Shown here in pieces: positions 1 to 11,424 of a stretch of DNA of 64,000 nucleotides. The notes beneath the pieces were generated by a model. The model was given only the letters and a program-made list of their open reading frames with translations, did not search any database and was not told the origin of the DNA. Source of the DNA: Pyropia yezoensis (taxonomy: Eukaryota > Rhodophyta > Bangiophyceae > Bangiales > Bangiaceae); NCBI GenBank assembly GCA_009829735.1, contig CM020619.1, positions 10,716,375 to 10,780,374 on the forward strand, written 5' to 3'. Position 1 is the first letter of the stretch. Each line of letters starts with the position of its first letter. Position numbers and translations under genes: made by a program.

Positions 1-10
1 CAAGTTCCGT

Positions 11-2857
11 ATGTACGCCAACACCGTGCTCAACCGACTCGTGTGCGAAGCCTACTCCGTCACGGTGCCGCTGGTGCGCAAGCTTGGTCACGTTTACTAT
101 GTCTGGGAGCAGAACGTGCTCTACACCATGCCGGAACTGCGCAAGCTGCACCGACACTTCTTCCATCCGCAGCCGGACCGCCTTTACGCCGTCATCAACA
201 AGGCCGGCGGAGAGCACGCCAAGCCAAGCACCTTGAAGCAGCTGCAGGACGTGTCCCGTAATTGTGACCTGTGCCAGCGGCTCGGGAAGGATCCAAGTCG
301 GTTCCGCGTAGCATTGCCACCTGGCGACATAGTCTTCAACCGGACGGTGCTGCTGGACATCATGTACCTCGACGGGAAGCCGCTGCTGCACGTGGTCGAC
401 AAGGACACGCTCTTCAGTGCCGCGACCTTCCTTTCCAACGGCGAGTCGACGGAGGACGTCTGGCGGGCGTACGTGCGTTGCTGGGTGACTCCGTACATCG
501 GCTATTCGGACTTCATGCACACCGACCAAGGACCACAGCTCGCGTCGGACGAATGGAAGGCGCTGCAGCTGTCTGCGGGCATCAAGCGACTGGAGTCCGG
601 CGTGGAGTCGCACAACTCTCTTGGCGTCGGCGAGCGCTACCATGCCTTCCTGCGGCGGATCTACTGGCGGGTCAGGGCTGCTCACTCGGACTTGCCCGTG
701 GAGGACGCTCTGGCACTCTCTGTGTGGGGCATGAACCAGACGGCTGGACCGAGCGGGCTCGTGCCGACTCTGATGGTCTTTGGGGTCCTGCCGCGGATGC
801 CCGTGACGCCGGTAAACCTTCCTGGGCAACGCGACCGTGTCATGGCGATGCACGCCGCCCGGGACGAGATGGCAAAGCACGTCGCCAAGTCGCGGCTGGA
901 GCGCGCCGCGCGCAGCCGCGTCCCCGCCTCTGCTGATGCTATCATCCGAGCCGGTATGTCCGTGTTGGTCTACCGCGAGAAGCCGGTTGATCGATGGTTG
1001 GGGCCGTACCGTGTTCTGTCAACCAATGGCAAGCAAGTGTGGCTCAACGTTGGCAACTCCGTGAAGCTCTTCTCCGTGGACAAGGTGAAGGAGTACCGGC
1101 CGGAGCAGGCCGAGGAGACTTCCACTACGGCTGCTGATCATGTGACGCCTGTGTCAGGCGGGCCTCGTGTTCGGGACGTCGTCGAGGTTGCTGAAGACGG
1201 ACAAGTCGTGCCGACGGCATCGGTACCTGCGACGGAGCATGCGCCGACCGCCCTTCCGCGAGCTACAGAGGTGTACGTGACGGAGGTGCTCAAGACTGGC
1301 GACGCGCGCATATCGTCAAAGATAATCCAAGACGCGCGCCGGGCTGAAGCAGAGGGACTCCTGAAGCGGAAGGTGTGGGTTGCAGTCAAGCGCAAGTCCC
1401 TGCCCCGTCACGCCAACATCCTGGGTGGCCGTTTTGTGCACGTGCTGAAGCACGTCGGTACGCCCGAGGAGAAGGGGAAGAGTCGCTACGTCGTGCAGGG
1501 CAACCGCGATCACGCCAAGCCGTTCGTCGTGCACAACCTGTCTACACTGCGGCAGCGGTCGACGAAGATCATCGTGTCCACCAGTGCTGTCTGCGGCTTT
1601 CGAGTCTTCTCGCACGACGTCAACCAGTCCTACCTTCAGAGCAAGGACAAGCTGTCTCGACCTGTGTACCTGAGTCCGAGGGAGGAGGACCGTACCATCC
1701 TGGGTGTCGCTGACGACGAAGTGCTGCGCATCCTCAAGCCTCTCTACGGCCTCTGTGACGCGGGAGACTACTGGAGCGCGACGATGACTTCCCACGTTGA
1801 GGGCGACCTGTCTATGTCGCCGCTGACGGGGGACCCGGCCCTGTACGTCAAGGACGGAGGTGGTGACGTCGACGGTCTTCTCGGCTCGTACGTGGACGAC
1901 ATGCTGCTGGGCGGGAACGAGGAGTTCCAGCGCCTGACGGAAACGACGCTGGCCCGCTTCGAGTCCAAGCCGCGTGAGTGGGACAACACGGAGTTTCTGG
2001 GCGTCCAGGTGCGCACTCTCACTACGCCCCGGCGGCACTTCACGCTGAGTCAGCCGGAGTACATCAAGCTGGTGCGCATCATGCCGACGGACATCACCTA
2101 CGACGACTTCGTCTCCGTCCGCGCTTCCTTTGCGTGGCTGTCGCATAGCCGCCCGGACCTGTGCACTGCGATCAACCGCGCGGCTCAAGTGTCGTCCAAG
2201 ACCTTCGCCAAGGGACACGTGCAGGAGCTGAACAAGGCGATCAAGTACGCCAAGTCGACGGCGGACCTGGTGCTATCGTACAAGTCACTGGACCGGACGA
2301 CTCTACATCTGCGCGTATACGCTGACGCGTCCTTTGCGTCGAACGACGACAACTCGTCCCAGCTGGGCTTCATCATTCTGCTGTGTGATGCTGCTGATCG
2401 CTGCCACGTGCTGGCCTACTCGAGCAAGAAGTCCCGTCGCGTCGTGCGCTCCATCATGGCGGGCGAGGTCTACGCATTTGCCAACGCGTTCGACGAGGCC
2501 TTCATCATCAAGCACGACCTGGAGCGCGTGTACAAGCAGCGCGTGCCGCTGACGATGCTTACGGACTCCAAGCAGCTGTTCGACGTCATCACGCGGGCAT
2601 CCCACACGACGGAGAAGCGGCTCATGATCGACATTGCTGCTGCCCGGGAGGCCTATAACCGCAACGAGATCACCAACGTCGGCCTGGTCAAGTCGGCGAA
2701 CAACCTTGCGGACGGGCTGACCAAGCCGGAATTCTGCCAGAGTCTCGACGACGTCTTGCGGACTGCGATGGACCAGAACCCTGTGGAGCAGTGGATCATC
2801 CGGCAGCCGAGCGTAGCGGAGGTGCAGCGCTCTGATAAGGAAAAGGTGGGAGTGTGA
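11..2857 (+). CDS. Ty1/copia Pol polyprotein (integrase - reverse transcriptase - RNase H), 5' partial
   Basis: This is the polyprotein that copies retrotransposon RNA to DNA and integrates it. About 948 residues are open. Residues ~46-90 carry the integrase zinc-binding HHCC module (HRHFFH and CDLC). The integrase core has D116, D172 (in MHTDQG) and E208 (in GVGERYH); the 35-residue spacing between the last two is the family standard. Reverse transcriptase follows, with the YVDD active site near residue 627. RNase H has YADAS near residue 771 and TDSKQ downstream. The first ATG is only where the frame becomes readable in this window; the true protein begins upstream with Gag and protease. 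The frame has no stop over 2.8 kb, so this copy may be recent. The TGA stop lies inside the first bases of the putative LTR. Confidence 0.95.
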   Translation: MYANTVLNRLVCEAYSVTVPLVRKLGHVYYVWEQNVLYTMPELRKLHRHFFHPQPDRLYAVINKAGGEHAKPSTLKQLQDVSRNCDLCQRLGKDPSRFRVALPPGDIVFNRTVLLDIMYLDGKPLLHVVDKDTLFSAATFLSNGESTEDVWRAYVRCWVTPYIGYSDFMHTDQGPQLASDEWKALQLSAGIKRLESGVESHNSLGVGERYHAFLRRIYWRVRAAHSDLPVEDALALSVWGMNQTAGPSGLVPTLMVFGVLPRMPVTPVNLPGQRDRVMAMHAARDEMAKHVAKSRLERAARSRVPASADAIIRAGMSVLVYREKPVDRWLGPYRVLSTNGKQVWLNVGNSVKLFSVDKVKEYRPEQAEETSTTAADHVTPVSGGPRVRDVVEVAEDGQVVPTASVPATEHAPTALPRATEVYVTEVLKTGDARISSKIIQDARRAEAEGLLKRKVWVAVKRKSLPRHANILGGRFVHVLKHVGTPEEKGKSRYVVQGNRDHAKPFVVHNLSTLRQRSTKIIVSTSAVCGFRVFSHDVNQSYLQSKDKLSRPVYLSPREEDRTILGVADDEVLRILKPLYGLCDAGDYWSATMTSHVEGDLSMSPLTGDPALYVKDGGGDVDGLLGSYVDDMLLGGNEEFQRLTETTLARFESKPREWDNTEFLGVQVRTLTTPRRHFTLSQPEYIKLVRIMPTDITYDDFVSVRASFAWLSHSRPDLCTAINRAAQVSSKTFAKGHVQELNKAIKYAKSTADLVLSYKSLDRTTLHLRVYADASFASNDDNSSQLGFIILLCDAADRCHVLAYSSKKSRRVVRSIMAGEVYAFANAFDEAFIIKHDLERVYKQRVPLTMLTDSKQLFDVITRASHTTEKRLMIDIAAAREAYNRNEITNVGLVKSANNLADGLTKPEFCQSLDDVLRTAMDQNPVEQWIIRQPSVAEVQRSDKEKVGV
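2837..2852 (+). other. Polypurine tract of the copia element
   Basis: The 16-nt tract AAGGAAAAGGTGGGAG is purine except for one T. It sits directly before a TGTG sequence, the expected position of a plus-strand primer next to a 3' LTR. Confidence 0.6.
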
Positions 2858-3393
2858 ATCCATAGCTGATGGAACCTGCGTCACATTGCTGTCCGACGCG
2901 GCCCAGTCATCACTAGATGGTTCTGGATGATCTTGGATGTTGCGGTCGCTGCTGACAGTAACGCCACGCGAGTTCCATAATGGTCGAAACCGTGATTGCG
3001 AATGATTCTGGAAGGTGATGGAATGTTACGGAGCCAATCGCGTGGTTCCATCACATTTCGTCAGCCGTGCTGACACATGTCGGCCGCGCTGGCAATTTGA
3101 CGCTGCATCCTCGCGCTGCGTTGTGTGTTTGTTTTGCCTTGTGTGCATGCTTTGCCTATGGGGTGTGGAGTGCCGTCTCACGCCTGTGGTGAGACACTCC
3201 GCGCCTATATAAGCGCTCCCTCGCATCGAGTAGCGAGGAGGAAGGAGGGGGAAGACAAGTGGGGATCATTGCATAGACTCGTGCTTGGGTGCGCGCGGAC
3301 GACGGCCACCCTCTGCTCGATTGCCCGGTCGGTTCGAAGGCCGTTGGCTCCCACTTTCTACTTTCCAATAGACCCTTTCACTAAGAATCCACA
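2853..3393 (+). repeat. Putative 3' LTR of the copia element
   Basis: It starts with TGTGAATCC right after the purine tract. It contains a TATA box (TATATAAG at 3206-3213) preceded by a 7-bp hairpin (GTCTCAC/GTGAGAC). A CACA-ended sequence (GAATCCACA) at 3385-3393 is roughly complementary to the start, which would give TG...CA ends and a length near 540 bp. The end is uncertain because the other LTR is outside the window. Confidence 0.5.
3206..3213 (+). promoter_or_regulatory. TATA box in putative copia LTR
   Basis: The sequence TATATAAG stands in otherwise GC-rich DNA about 350 bp into the putative LTR, where a U3 promoter would be expected. No other TATA box in the window is as well placed. 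Confidence 0.5.
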
Positions 3394-5879
3394 ATCCGGT
3401 CTCCCCAGCTAAGAAAAAGAAAGAGCTCTCAGGCAGAAAAATCGTCTCATTTTTCCCCGAACAAAGTATCCTGCAGGTACCCGTAGATGGACATATCATA
3501 TGTCCGGCCAGAGACAATTTTGATGTGTGGGCCGGTGCTGTTGTTCTTGTCACTGCACGTGCTTTATTCCTCACCCCGCCTCAAGAGATGCCCCTCCTCG
3601 CTCCTCCCCACGCCGCTCCCCCCAACAGCAGTAGGTGTATCCCTCCTCTTCTGCTCTCCGCCTCCCCAAGTCCCCGCGTATGCCAGCTCGCCACGCAGGA
3701 GACCCTCCCCCCATCATCCTCCTCATCCGTCCCTCCTCCCACACACAGCTCATCCCCATGCCTCTGACCACTTCCTGCGACGGCAGCACCTTCAGGTTCG
3801 CAAAAAGCATGTACGATCACGTCAATGGTGAGGAAAGCGTGGATGCTGCGGAAAGCGTAGGGGAGGGGGACAGGCAAAGGCAGCAGCCAAACGGTACCGG
3901 TTAGCAACCCCACTGCTCCTACCTCGCTGAACCCACCTCCTCGCCATCCTCCCCTCCACCCACCCAGACTCCCCCCCCTTCGCCCTTTCGGCCGACCAGC
4001 CTCTTCCCATACCGGTTGATCAGCGCTCGTGACGCCGCATGGGAGCCAGAACGCCGGTGGCAGGGGTTGCGAAGGCTGCGAAGTCGGTAGCGGTGGTGAA
4101 AGTGATGGGCGTAGTAGCATAGGCAGCGTGAAAAGGGCGGGGAAGAAGAACGAGGGAGGTAGGGGGGAGGGGCTGAGGAGGGTGGGGGGGGGAAAACAAG
4201 TACGGCGGGTGGGGGGGGGGCGTGCCGGTACGGACACTGCAGGGAGGCTGAGGCACAAACGGAGTTGCGCTTGACTCCCGCCCCCCTTCTTCCTCCAAAC
4301 CCTCTCCTGCCTCTGCCCATTGCAGCCGCCCATGCTGCCTCCTGCCCCCCCCCCTGCAGCTGTGACAAAAGCAGGCGGCAGGCTGCATCCAGCTGTCAGT
4401 CGTGCACGGTGAGTACGGCTGCGGATCGGTGACTTCGTGCGCGCCAGTTTCAGCGCGTGGCCACAGCCCCCCCGTTGCATCACCGTGGAGCGACGAGGCA
4501 GACGAAATTCTTTGGGCGCATGCCTCGTGCCTGCCGTGGTGTCTGAAGGGGGGTTTCGCAGAATGTGTACTTCCAACAGACATACAGCAGACTCCGTAAC
4601 ATACCTTTCGTCAAAATAGACCTTAAAAGATAGTGGCGAGCTGTTGTTACTGTGCTGTGTACGCGGTGACCGCGCACACCCCGCGGCGACGCGGGCGAGG
4701 TCAAGCAGCGCTTCCCGCACGAACTGTGCAGACACGTGTATGCCTTGCGCCGACGGGCGGTGCAAGAGGTTGTGGAACGATGTAATCAGGTGGCCCACGG
4801 GTCATCAATGTGCATGCTTCCGGCAAGGGGCCTAAAAAAAAACATGCTTATGCACTCATGGTGTTTTTTTCTGCTGGATGTGTGGCAGAATGCGCGCAGA
4901 ATGTGGGGGAGTGTGCAATGCAAGTGTTTTTTATCGTCTCATGCGTGATCGTTCTCGAACTTGAAGCAGGGGTTCGCAGAGGGAACCGAGGTCAACGGAG
5001 ACCCAAAACACCCTCTGGCACGTGCTCGCATTCGCATGCGCGAAATTCTAGGTACATGGATTAAGATCCACTGCGCGGGCGGCCCCGCGCGCGGGCAGTG
5101 GAGCCGGCGGCCGCGCGCGCCGAGGCGCCACAGCAGCCGGCAACGTCGCCGTCGCCCCGTCACCCCCAGTTAAGGCGTGCCCAGAGCGGACACTAGAGTT
5201 CAGAGCGATTCCGGATCAGCCATTGGCCCAGAGCGCTGTGTCAGGAGCAAATATGGGATGTACTGAAAATTGTCACACTATTCCAGGGTTCAAGCGACGT
5301 GTCTGATGAGAAATGGAGCACAGCTGCCTGGGGCTGCTCTGGAGGGCCTCTTGCGTGGAAAATCGACATGGAATCAGCACATTTCTTCTCAATGAAAAAG
5401 CGCACAGTGCCTCACGGGCATCACCACAGCAACGACGAAGTCACACAAGACAGCCCAAGGGGGAGCACGTCCTCTAAGGCGGAAGGGGATCGTTGCACGG
5501 GAACAAGAGCAGCTCAGTTATTTCCCCGCATCCCAGAAGGTCTCTTTCATGGGTTGGTCGTCGTATCTTCCTCCTCGGCATGCGCGCAAGTCGCACACGG
5601 GGCACCCAGGGGAACCTGAGCGAAGACACAGGAGCCTGGAAGATGTACAAAGGAATGTCCAGAGTACACAGGTCATGTGAAAGAACAGCCAGTGTATCTT
5701 CAATCGCCAAGCAAAATGGCAAGGCACATTTCCTCTGCAGCAGCGAGCAAGGCATCGTCGGCCTCTGCTTCGGCCTCCTCCGCTGCTGCTTCCTTGTACT
5801 TTCGCTGACGATGGGCAGCTATCTTGTTCACAGCCCCTGCCACCACATTAGTCGCCCACATGTTCATATCGTCCTCGCG
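3394..5879. other. No gene seen; C/G-rich low-complexity intergenic DNA
   Basis: Long open frames here (one of ~400 codons on the minus strand) are proline/serine/glycine-rich products of C- and G-run sequence and show no domain. A perfect short palindrome GGACATAT-C-ATATGTCC lies at 3489-3505. Nothing else is supported. Confidence 0.5.
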
Positions 5880-6329
5880 CTACTCAAGACAGGCTGCCGA
5901 CTCCCCAGGGCTGGTCCCGGCTGCTGTCTTGGCACTAGTCGTCCGCATGTCCGACTCCTTCGTCGCTTTGCGAGCTCCAGCCGCCGCTGCGGCCCGACGC
6001 TTGCCGAGGTTGAACGACGAGTCGCCCAAGCCGCATCCCACGGCCGCTTTCTGCAGCAATCGCACACAGCGCTCCAGGAAGGTGGCTCCAACCAGCGCCA
6101 TGTTGTTCTGGTTGTCATGCCCATGCCACGCCTCCAAGCCTTGCTCACTGCAGAGGCCGAAGGATCCATGCCTGTCCAGGAAGTCGGGCGCGTGACAGCA
6201 GAGGATGAGGAACTTAGGGATGACACTGCACAACTCAAAGTCCGCAATGAGGCCGTCGACAAAGGCAGCTACTCGTCGACGGAAAGAGGCTCGCTCAGCC
6301 GGCGGGATGATCTCAGCCCGGTTCATCAC
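5880..6329 (-). pseudogene. Possible transposon-encoded protein fragment
   Basis: A 149-codon frame reads with normal composition for about 110 residues. It contains the stretch PKFLILCCHAPDFL, then SEQGLEAWHGH, then LLQKAAVGCGLG. A pattern of the type 'K-x-H/L-I-L-x-x-H-x-P-x-F-L ... SEQG-x-E-x-x-H' recalls segments found in proteins of some eukaryotic DNA transposons; this is a recollection of family style, not a search result. It lies directly beside a gypsy chromodomain fragment, so it probably belongs to nested transposon debris. It could also be a short host gene exon. Confidence 0.3.
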
Positions 6330-6379
6330 AGGGATGATAGAGCCTCAGAGAGTGCACGCATCGCGATAGGCACGCGCGC

Positions 6380-6670
6380 GTGATGCGGAAACAAACGTGT
6401 CCAGCAGGTCGCACAAGAGCTCCAGGTTGGCAGCAATCTTGTGGCACAGCTTCCCAGCGATACGATGAGTCGGGGCGACTCATGCTCCGAGTCAGGTGGT
6501 TCGGGTATGGACCAACTTCCGACACATGGGAGTTTGTAGAGGACCTACCAGTAGAGAAGGTCCGTAGATACTGCCAGGCTGCGGGCATATCTATACGCCG
6601 ACGTAGCACCCGTACGTCAGGGGATGAAGTCCCTGCTCCAAGTCAGAGCAGAGCGGCAAGCCAACCATGA
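6380..6670 (+). pseudogene. Ty3/gypsy integrase C-terminal chromodomain fragment
   Basis: Residues ~30-60 of this frame read RLMLRVRWFGYGPTSDTWEF and continue VEDLPVEKVR. The same segment at the C-terminus of the complete gypsy Pol in this window (near 52.4 kb) reads RLMLRVRWFGYKAKDDTWEY followed by VEDLPAEKVR. It is the end of a related plus-strand Pol whose remaining parts are missing. It is followed tail-to-tail by an antisense accessory ORF, the same arrangement as in the intact element, so 6.4-9 kb is probably the 3' part of a second gypsy element. Confidence 0.75.
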
Positions 6671-6798
6671 GTACAAACACATACCATGGTTCTTCAAAGA
6701 TTCTCTACTAACAAAGCCGACTATGGCACAATACAAAACGAGAAGAACACACACCACTCTTCTCGCCAAGAAAAGAACAAGTCGTTCGACCGCTGACT

Positions 6799-8716
6799 CT
6801 AGCGTTCCATATGCCCACCCCCACCACTATAGGCACCGCCCGACCACGAACCCCCAGGGTCGTAGGCCGGTAGCGGAGGGGCGTAACCCACTCGGGAGGG
6901 CCCCGGAGTGGAAGCACTGGGAGGGGCCCGCCGACTCGCGGACCCATCCCCGTCGTAAGAAAGATGTCCGGAGGTACTCCCGCCGTGACGCGGAGGCTGC
7001 TGCTGAGTCGACAGCAGCCGTTGGACAAACTCGTGTCCAACCGCGAGGCGAATGGCCTCAGCTGCCAATGACTGTCGCGCCATGGCTGAGTCGCCCAACG
7101 CGAGGAAGTGACTGACACGCCGGGTGACCCAAGCCAACGTGTCAAGGGAGGCCACGAGTGAGGCCTCCACCGTGGCGTCATACATGATGGCTCCCAAGTT
7201 GGGAAGCATCTCGCCGACGCCACGCGCAATCGGCATCGGGACCGGAGTTCGGACCCGTAGCGAACCCAACGCCACGTCGGGGAAGGGCTCGAGGAACTGG
7301 AAGGGTGGAGCCTGAGTCGGCTCCACACCCCCCCAGGTCGGAGTCGCGACCCGCGGGGAAGACGTCGGCACAGCTCGCCCGCGGATTCGAGGGGCTCCTC
7401 GATGAGCACCACGACGAGTCGTCGCCGATGACGTCGCCCACCCAGAGCCAGGGGGCGACGTAGAGGGAGTAACCCCCTCTGCGTAGGGAAGGGAAGAGTC
7501 CCCCAACCCCTCACGCAGGAGCAGCTGCCCCTGCACCAGAGTATGGGCGACATGGACGAACTCCCGGGGTGGCTCACTCTCCAACCCCGGCTCTGGACGC
7601 TTGTTACGGCGGAGGAAGGGGTCCAGCTGCGCCCAATCGAGTCGATTGTGCAGGGTGACCATACCCTTGAGGAGGAACGGAGCCAGGTCCCCCCGCGCCC
7701 AAGGCTAACCAGTGGAAGCCAAGGGTTTCCATACCCTCCACCAGAGCCGGTGGGAGGTGCCACAGGTAACCCCGATGGACTACATCGGAGTACCAGCCCC
7801 GAGCCACCACGACCACCCAGTGCGTGGCGAGGTAGGCGAAGACCCGGTTACCCTCCGAGCTGGAGCGTAGCACGGAGCCAAAGTAGGCAACGAGGAGGGG
7901 GATCCGAGCCGGAAACCCACAAGGTACCTCCACTGTCTCCCACCACCCGGGGAGAAGAGGGTACTGGTGCTCACGCTCCTCCAGAGGTACGTGGGTGAAC
8001 TCCACCCGCGACCCGTGGATGAGGAAGCCCGAGGAGCCCCGAAGTCGGAACTCCTCTCGCACCACGCCGTGTTGGGCGTGGGCGTCCTCTCCGCCCAGGT
8101 AGGGACGGGGAAGGACACACCACTCGGTAGACACCACCGCGTGGATGTCGTCGATCTCCACGTCGCCCGACCCCATGGCGAGGGAGGTTGACAACGCCTG
8201 GACTTCAGGCGCGTCCGCCAGGCAGAGTAGCGCTGGTAGGTCGCAGACCACCCCATCAGGTAGAGTCACCTGGTTGGGGTACCGACGAGTCCGGCGGTAC
8301 CATACGTCGGTCCGCCGTGGCTCGGGGATGATCAAGTAGACATCCTTGAGCTTGCAGTCGGGAAGCTCCCCGACTGACTTGGGAGGCGCCCAGGCTCGGG
8401 GCCCCATAGGAGGACGGGGCCGCGGCGGGAGTAGCAGCCGCGACTCAGGAAGGCGGGGGATGGGAGTCACATCCCCTTCCGCCACCGGGTTGGAAGACCC
8501 ATCCCCCGGTGGGACCACAGCCGAGGGGGCGGTAGGAGGTGATGGGGCGGGGACGGCTGAGGCGGCCGCCTCCGACCCTCGCCCGGGACGAGTCGTCTCC
8601 ATGGCCGACCCCCGGCTGAGAGACTCCTCAGTCCCGAGGGCCTCCTCTCCCGCCCGTCGCTTGTCCGACAGGGACGTCGGAGACGGGGACAAAGGCCGAC
8701 TCGGCTCACCCGCCAT
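6799..8716 (-). pseudogene. Frameshifted copy of the gypsy-associated accessory protein (WWxxVEVP family)
   Basis: Two overlapping minus-strand frames together match the accessory protein at 50.3-52.2 kb. The first, from the ATG at 8714-8716, contains LPGWWETVEVPCGFPARIPL and later RGYLWHLPPALVEGM. The second, ending at 6799, contains MVTLHNRLDW and QLLLREGLGDSSLPYAEGV. The homologous path crosses from one frame to the other near 7697-7702, at a run of six G, so a 1-bp indel or sequencing error is the simplest explanation. The signature, the W-H-L-P-x-x-L block and the LREGLG block appear in the same order as in the intact copy. Function is unknown. The chromodomain fragment at 6.4-6.7 kb faces it tail-to-tail. 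Confidence 0.7.
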
Positions 8717-9082
8717 CTTGAATAACCTTGACCAACTCGGTGAGGTTGAGCACGGGGGGGGATACGACCCGCTCCCCCTCCTTGACCGCCACCAGGTTGA
8801 CTCAACCTGGGCCTTGAACAATAGGGGGGGGACACGACCCACGCCCCCCACCGACAGCGACGACGCCCAACACAAGGGCAGGGCGGGGAAGACACCACCC
8901 CAAGCGGCAACACAAACCGCACGGCGGGAAGGGACAGACCCGTCGACGCGAGGGAGCAGCGGCGGGAAGACACACACCCGCCCGCACACACGAAGGGGAG
9001 AGAAGACCCCGCGCCGGCGGCCGAGTACCACCGCCGGCGACCGAGTGCAACACCCCCAACTCGGGGTGCGCACACCCCTCAA

Positions 9083-10639
9083 CCCTGACTAGAAAGGGGG
9101 GGGAAAAAGAGCGAGAAACACCCCGCAGAGAGCCAGCTGGGGGTGGATCGAGCTCTAAGGGGGGGACACAACCCGACCCCCCGAGAGCAACCGTACCCCA
9201 ACTGAAGGGGCAGAGGCAGGTCGACGTTCCGAGTGAGAACGTCGACGCCCTACTCCTCCAGTTGAGGGGCAGGGGGTGTGGCGGAGGAACGCCGACACCC
9301 AGGTTAGGGGGCTCACCCACACGGGAGTCCACCCGTGGAGCACCCTGACCAGGTGGGGGACGACTTTCCCCCCACACCTGTTTCGCGTGGAGGGGGCTCC
9401 TCTACCCAGTGTCAGGGCAGAGAGCGCACCCCACGGAGAGGGACTGCCTCTCCCGGAGGGCCCCGCCGGACGCGAGTGCAACCCCGGCGTAACCCTGGTG
9501 CACGCTAGACGCCAGCGATGCACCGTACTTTGCATCCCGACTCGGGAATTGCATCCTCCTCTCCCAGTCACTGCGACTCGCAGCTGATTGGACGTCCACC
9601 GGGACGGCTGGACTTTTGAGAAGGGGGAAATGTGGGAGATTGGGCCGGAATTCGGTACCAATACTTTGGAGATTGGGGTCAAGTGGACCTGACAGGAAGT
9701 CGAAATTCACCCGACCCACGATGGTGAAACTTCTGACTTCTGGACGGAAATTCGACTAGGACTTCCGACATACTAGAGCAGGGTAATGCTGCTGGTATTT
9801 GTTTCTTGGGATTTTTGCACGGGAGCCAGACGGATTTCTACGCTTTGAGTGCTTTGCATGTGGAGTGATCTGATTGGTTTGTTTGAGGGTTCATTTTCTG
9901 AGTGTTTTGAGGGGTTGCGTGAGCGTGTGAGGAGGGTTGATAAGGAGGGACAGCAAGGCGGGGAGGGCCCACCTTGGCTGGCCAAGCAAGTAAACACCGT
10001 CTGGCTCCGACACATCTTGTTCGTGCCTTGGTGAGCTGACCCGCTCACCACACGCAAGTTCCGTGTTCGGCTGTGTGGAGGTGCTTGCTTCCGGTGTCCC
10101 AAGTTGGGATATCGGCAATACTCCTCTTCCTTCCCTGACTCGGGGTTGGTGGTTCGGAGTACTGCTACAGGCATATTCGGCATGCGCCGTGACCCACCGG
10201 CCCCGTGGCGGTGAGCGACGCCCGGTGCACCGGGAGCTCGTGCCCCATGCATACTGCGTCTGATGACATGGCAAGCTCCCGCCTCACACCATGAATGGGG
10301 GTGAAAACACCGACCGAAACGCAAATTTCGGTCCCCATGTGGCAACCGAAATTTCCACCTCCCGCCGCCTGCACCAGTCCCAGTGCCCGTCGCGGACGCG
10401 GAATGGTGTGCAAACATTGTCGTTGTGTGTGTGCGGAGATATGGGCGTGCACGACGCCACTTCACACCGTTCAGGTGGTGGGTGATCACGTGGATCGCAA
10501 TATCGCCGTTCTAGGGGCATATTCGGCATGCGCCGTGACCCACCGACCCCGTCGCGGTGAGAGACGCCCACTGTACCGGGAGAAAGTGCTCGCGTTTGGT
10601 CGTGTCTAATCAATTGAGCCTATGCCGCCCCTACCTGGG
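9083..10639. other. Non-coding stretch between accessory-ORF copies; imperfect direct repeat
   Basis: No supported gene. It probably includes the 3' LTR or flank of the degraded gypsy copy, but no LTR pair could be matched. A ~68-bp direct repeat is present at about 10169-10237 and 10516-10583; both copies begin GGCATATTCGGCATGCGCCG and differ at a few positions. Confidence 0.5.
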
Positions 10640-11164
10640 CGCTTCAGGCGTTGATCGAGTCGCGCGTACTCGCCTCCTCGTCGTCGTCGCCGCCACTCGC
10701 GGCGGTCTCGATCCATGTCGGAAGACGAGTTGTCTTACTCCTTGTCGTAGTTGTCTTCCCCGTCGGAGACGGAGTCCATCCGCCGTCTGCGTCGCCAACT
10801 TGCGCGCAAGACCCAGCAGCTTAGCAGCCGCGGCCGTCGTCACTCGCGCGACCGTGATGGCCACGAAGGCTCCGACTTGGAGCCGCCGCCTTCGTCGACT
10901 AGTGGGGATCGCTCCCGACGTTGGTCTCGCCGCTCCCCTCTACTTGAGGGTGAGGGTCGGGGGGGTGGGGAGTCTGGCATGTCTTTCCCGGGAGAAAGGA
11001 ACCAGGTTACTGCTGAGGCAGGAGCACACACGCCCGGAACCGGCAACTCAGTTCCTCTCCCAGGGGAAAGGTTGGAGAACCTTTCCCGGGAGGAGCCGGA
11101 TAGGCCTTCCGGCGCCGTACTTGGCGAGACCCGCCTCCTGGGCTTGATGCAGTGGGAAGATTAG
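10640..11164 (+). pseudogene. Truncated copy of the C-terminal part of the accessory protein
   Basis: DNA from about 10650 to 10910 matches 51910-52150 in the intact element nearly base for base over long stretches. This includes the serine/arginine-rich tail with SEDELSYS and PSETES..RRLRR. The copy has an in-frame stop (TAG after SEDELSYSLS) and no upstream two-thirds of the protein. From 10751 the frame SSPSETESIRRLRRQLARKT continues to a stop at 11164. It is therefore a broken third gypsy-derived piece, in the opposite orientation to the copy at 6.8-8.7 kb. Confidence 0.7.
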
Positions 11165-11424
11165 GCGTCCTCGATCCCCTAATAAGCTGCCCCTAATCCC
11201 CTAATGCGGTACCTTTCCCCTCAGGAAGAACTTATATGGCAATGACAGTCCCTACCAAATACACGGGCATTGGGTGCCGGATGACCATCCTCGGCCTGGC
11301 GGGCAGGCTGTGCTCCCGCACCTGGGCTGGCCGGTGGGTGGGCCTGCATATGAAAATAGGATGCCACCCCGGTCACGGGGGCGCGGACCATGAGGACGCT
11401 TTCACAGGGTGCCGGCTATACGGG

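Larger units (their letters stand above)
1..3393 (+). mobile_element. Ty1/copia LTR retrotransposon, 3' portion (5' end outside window)
   Basis: The window opens inside a copia-order polyprotein: integrase precedes reverse transcriptase and RNase H, which is the order that defines Ty1/copia. Gag, protease and the 5' LTR would lie to the left of the window. A purine-rich tract and a TG-initiated, TATA-bearing segment follow the polyprotein and are read as the 3' LTR. The right boundary is only a proposal, because the matching 5' LTR and target duplication cannot be seen. GalEA/PyRE-like copia clades known from red algae and other eukaryotes are possible relatives, but clade assignment needs a phylogeny. 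Confidence 0.9.

Noticed and set aside
3581-4798. 405-codon minus-strand frame
   Set aside because: Proline/serine/glycine low-complexity translation of C- and G-rich DNA; overlapping frames are equally open; no domain.
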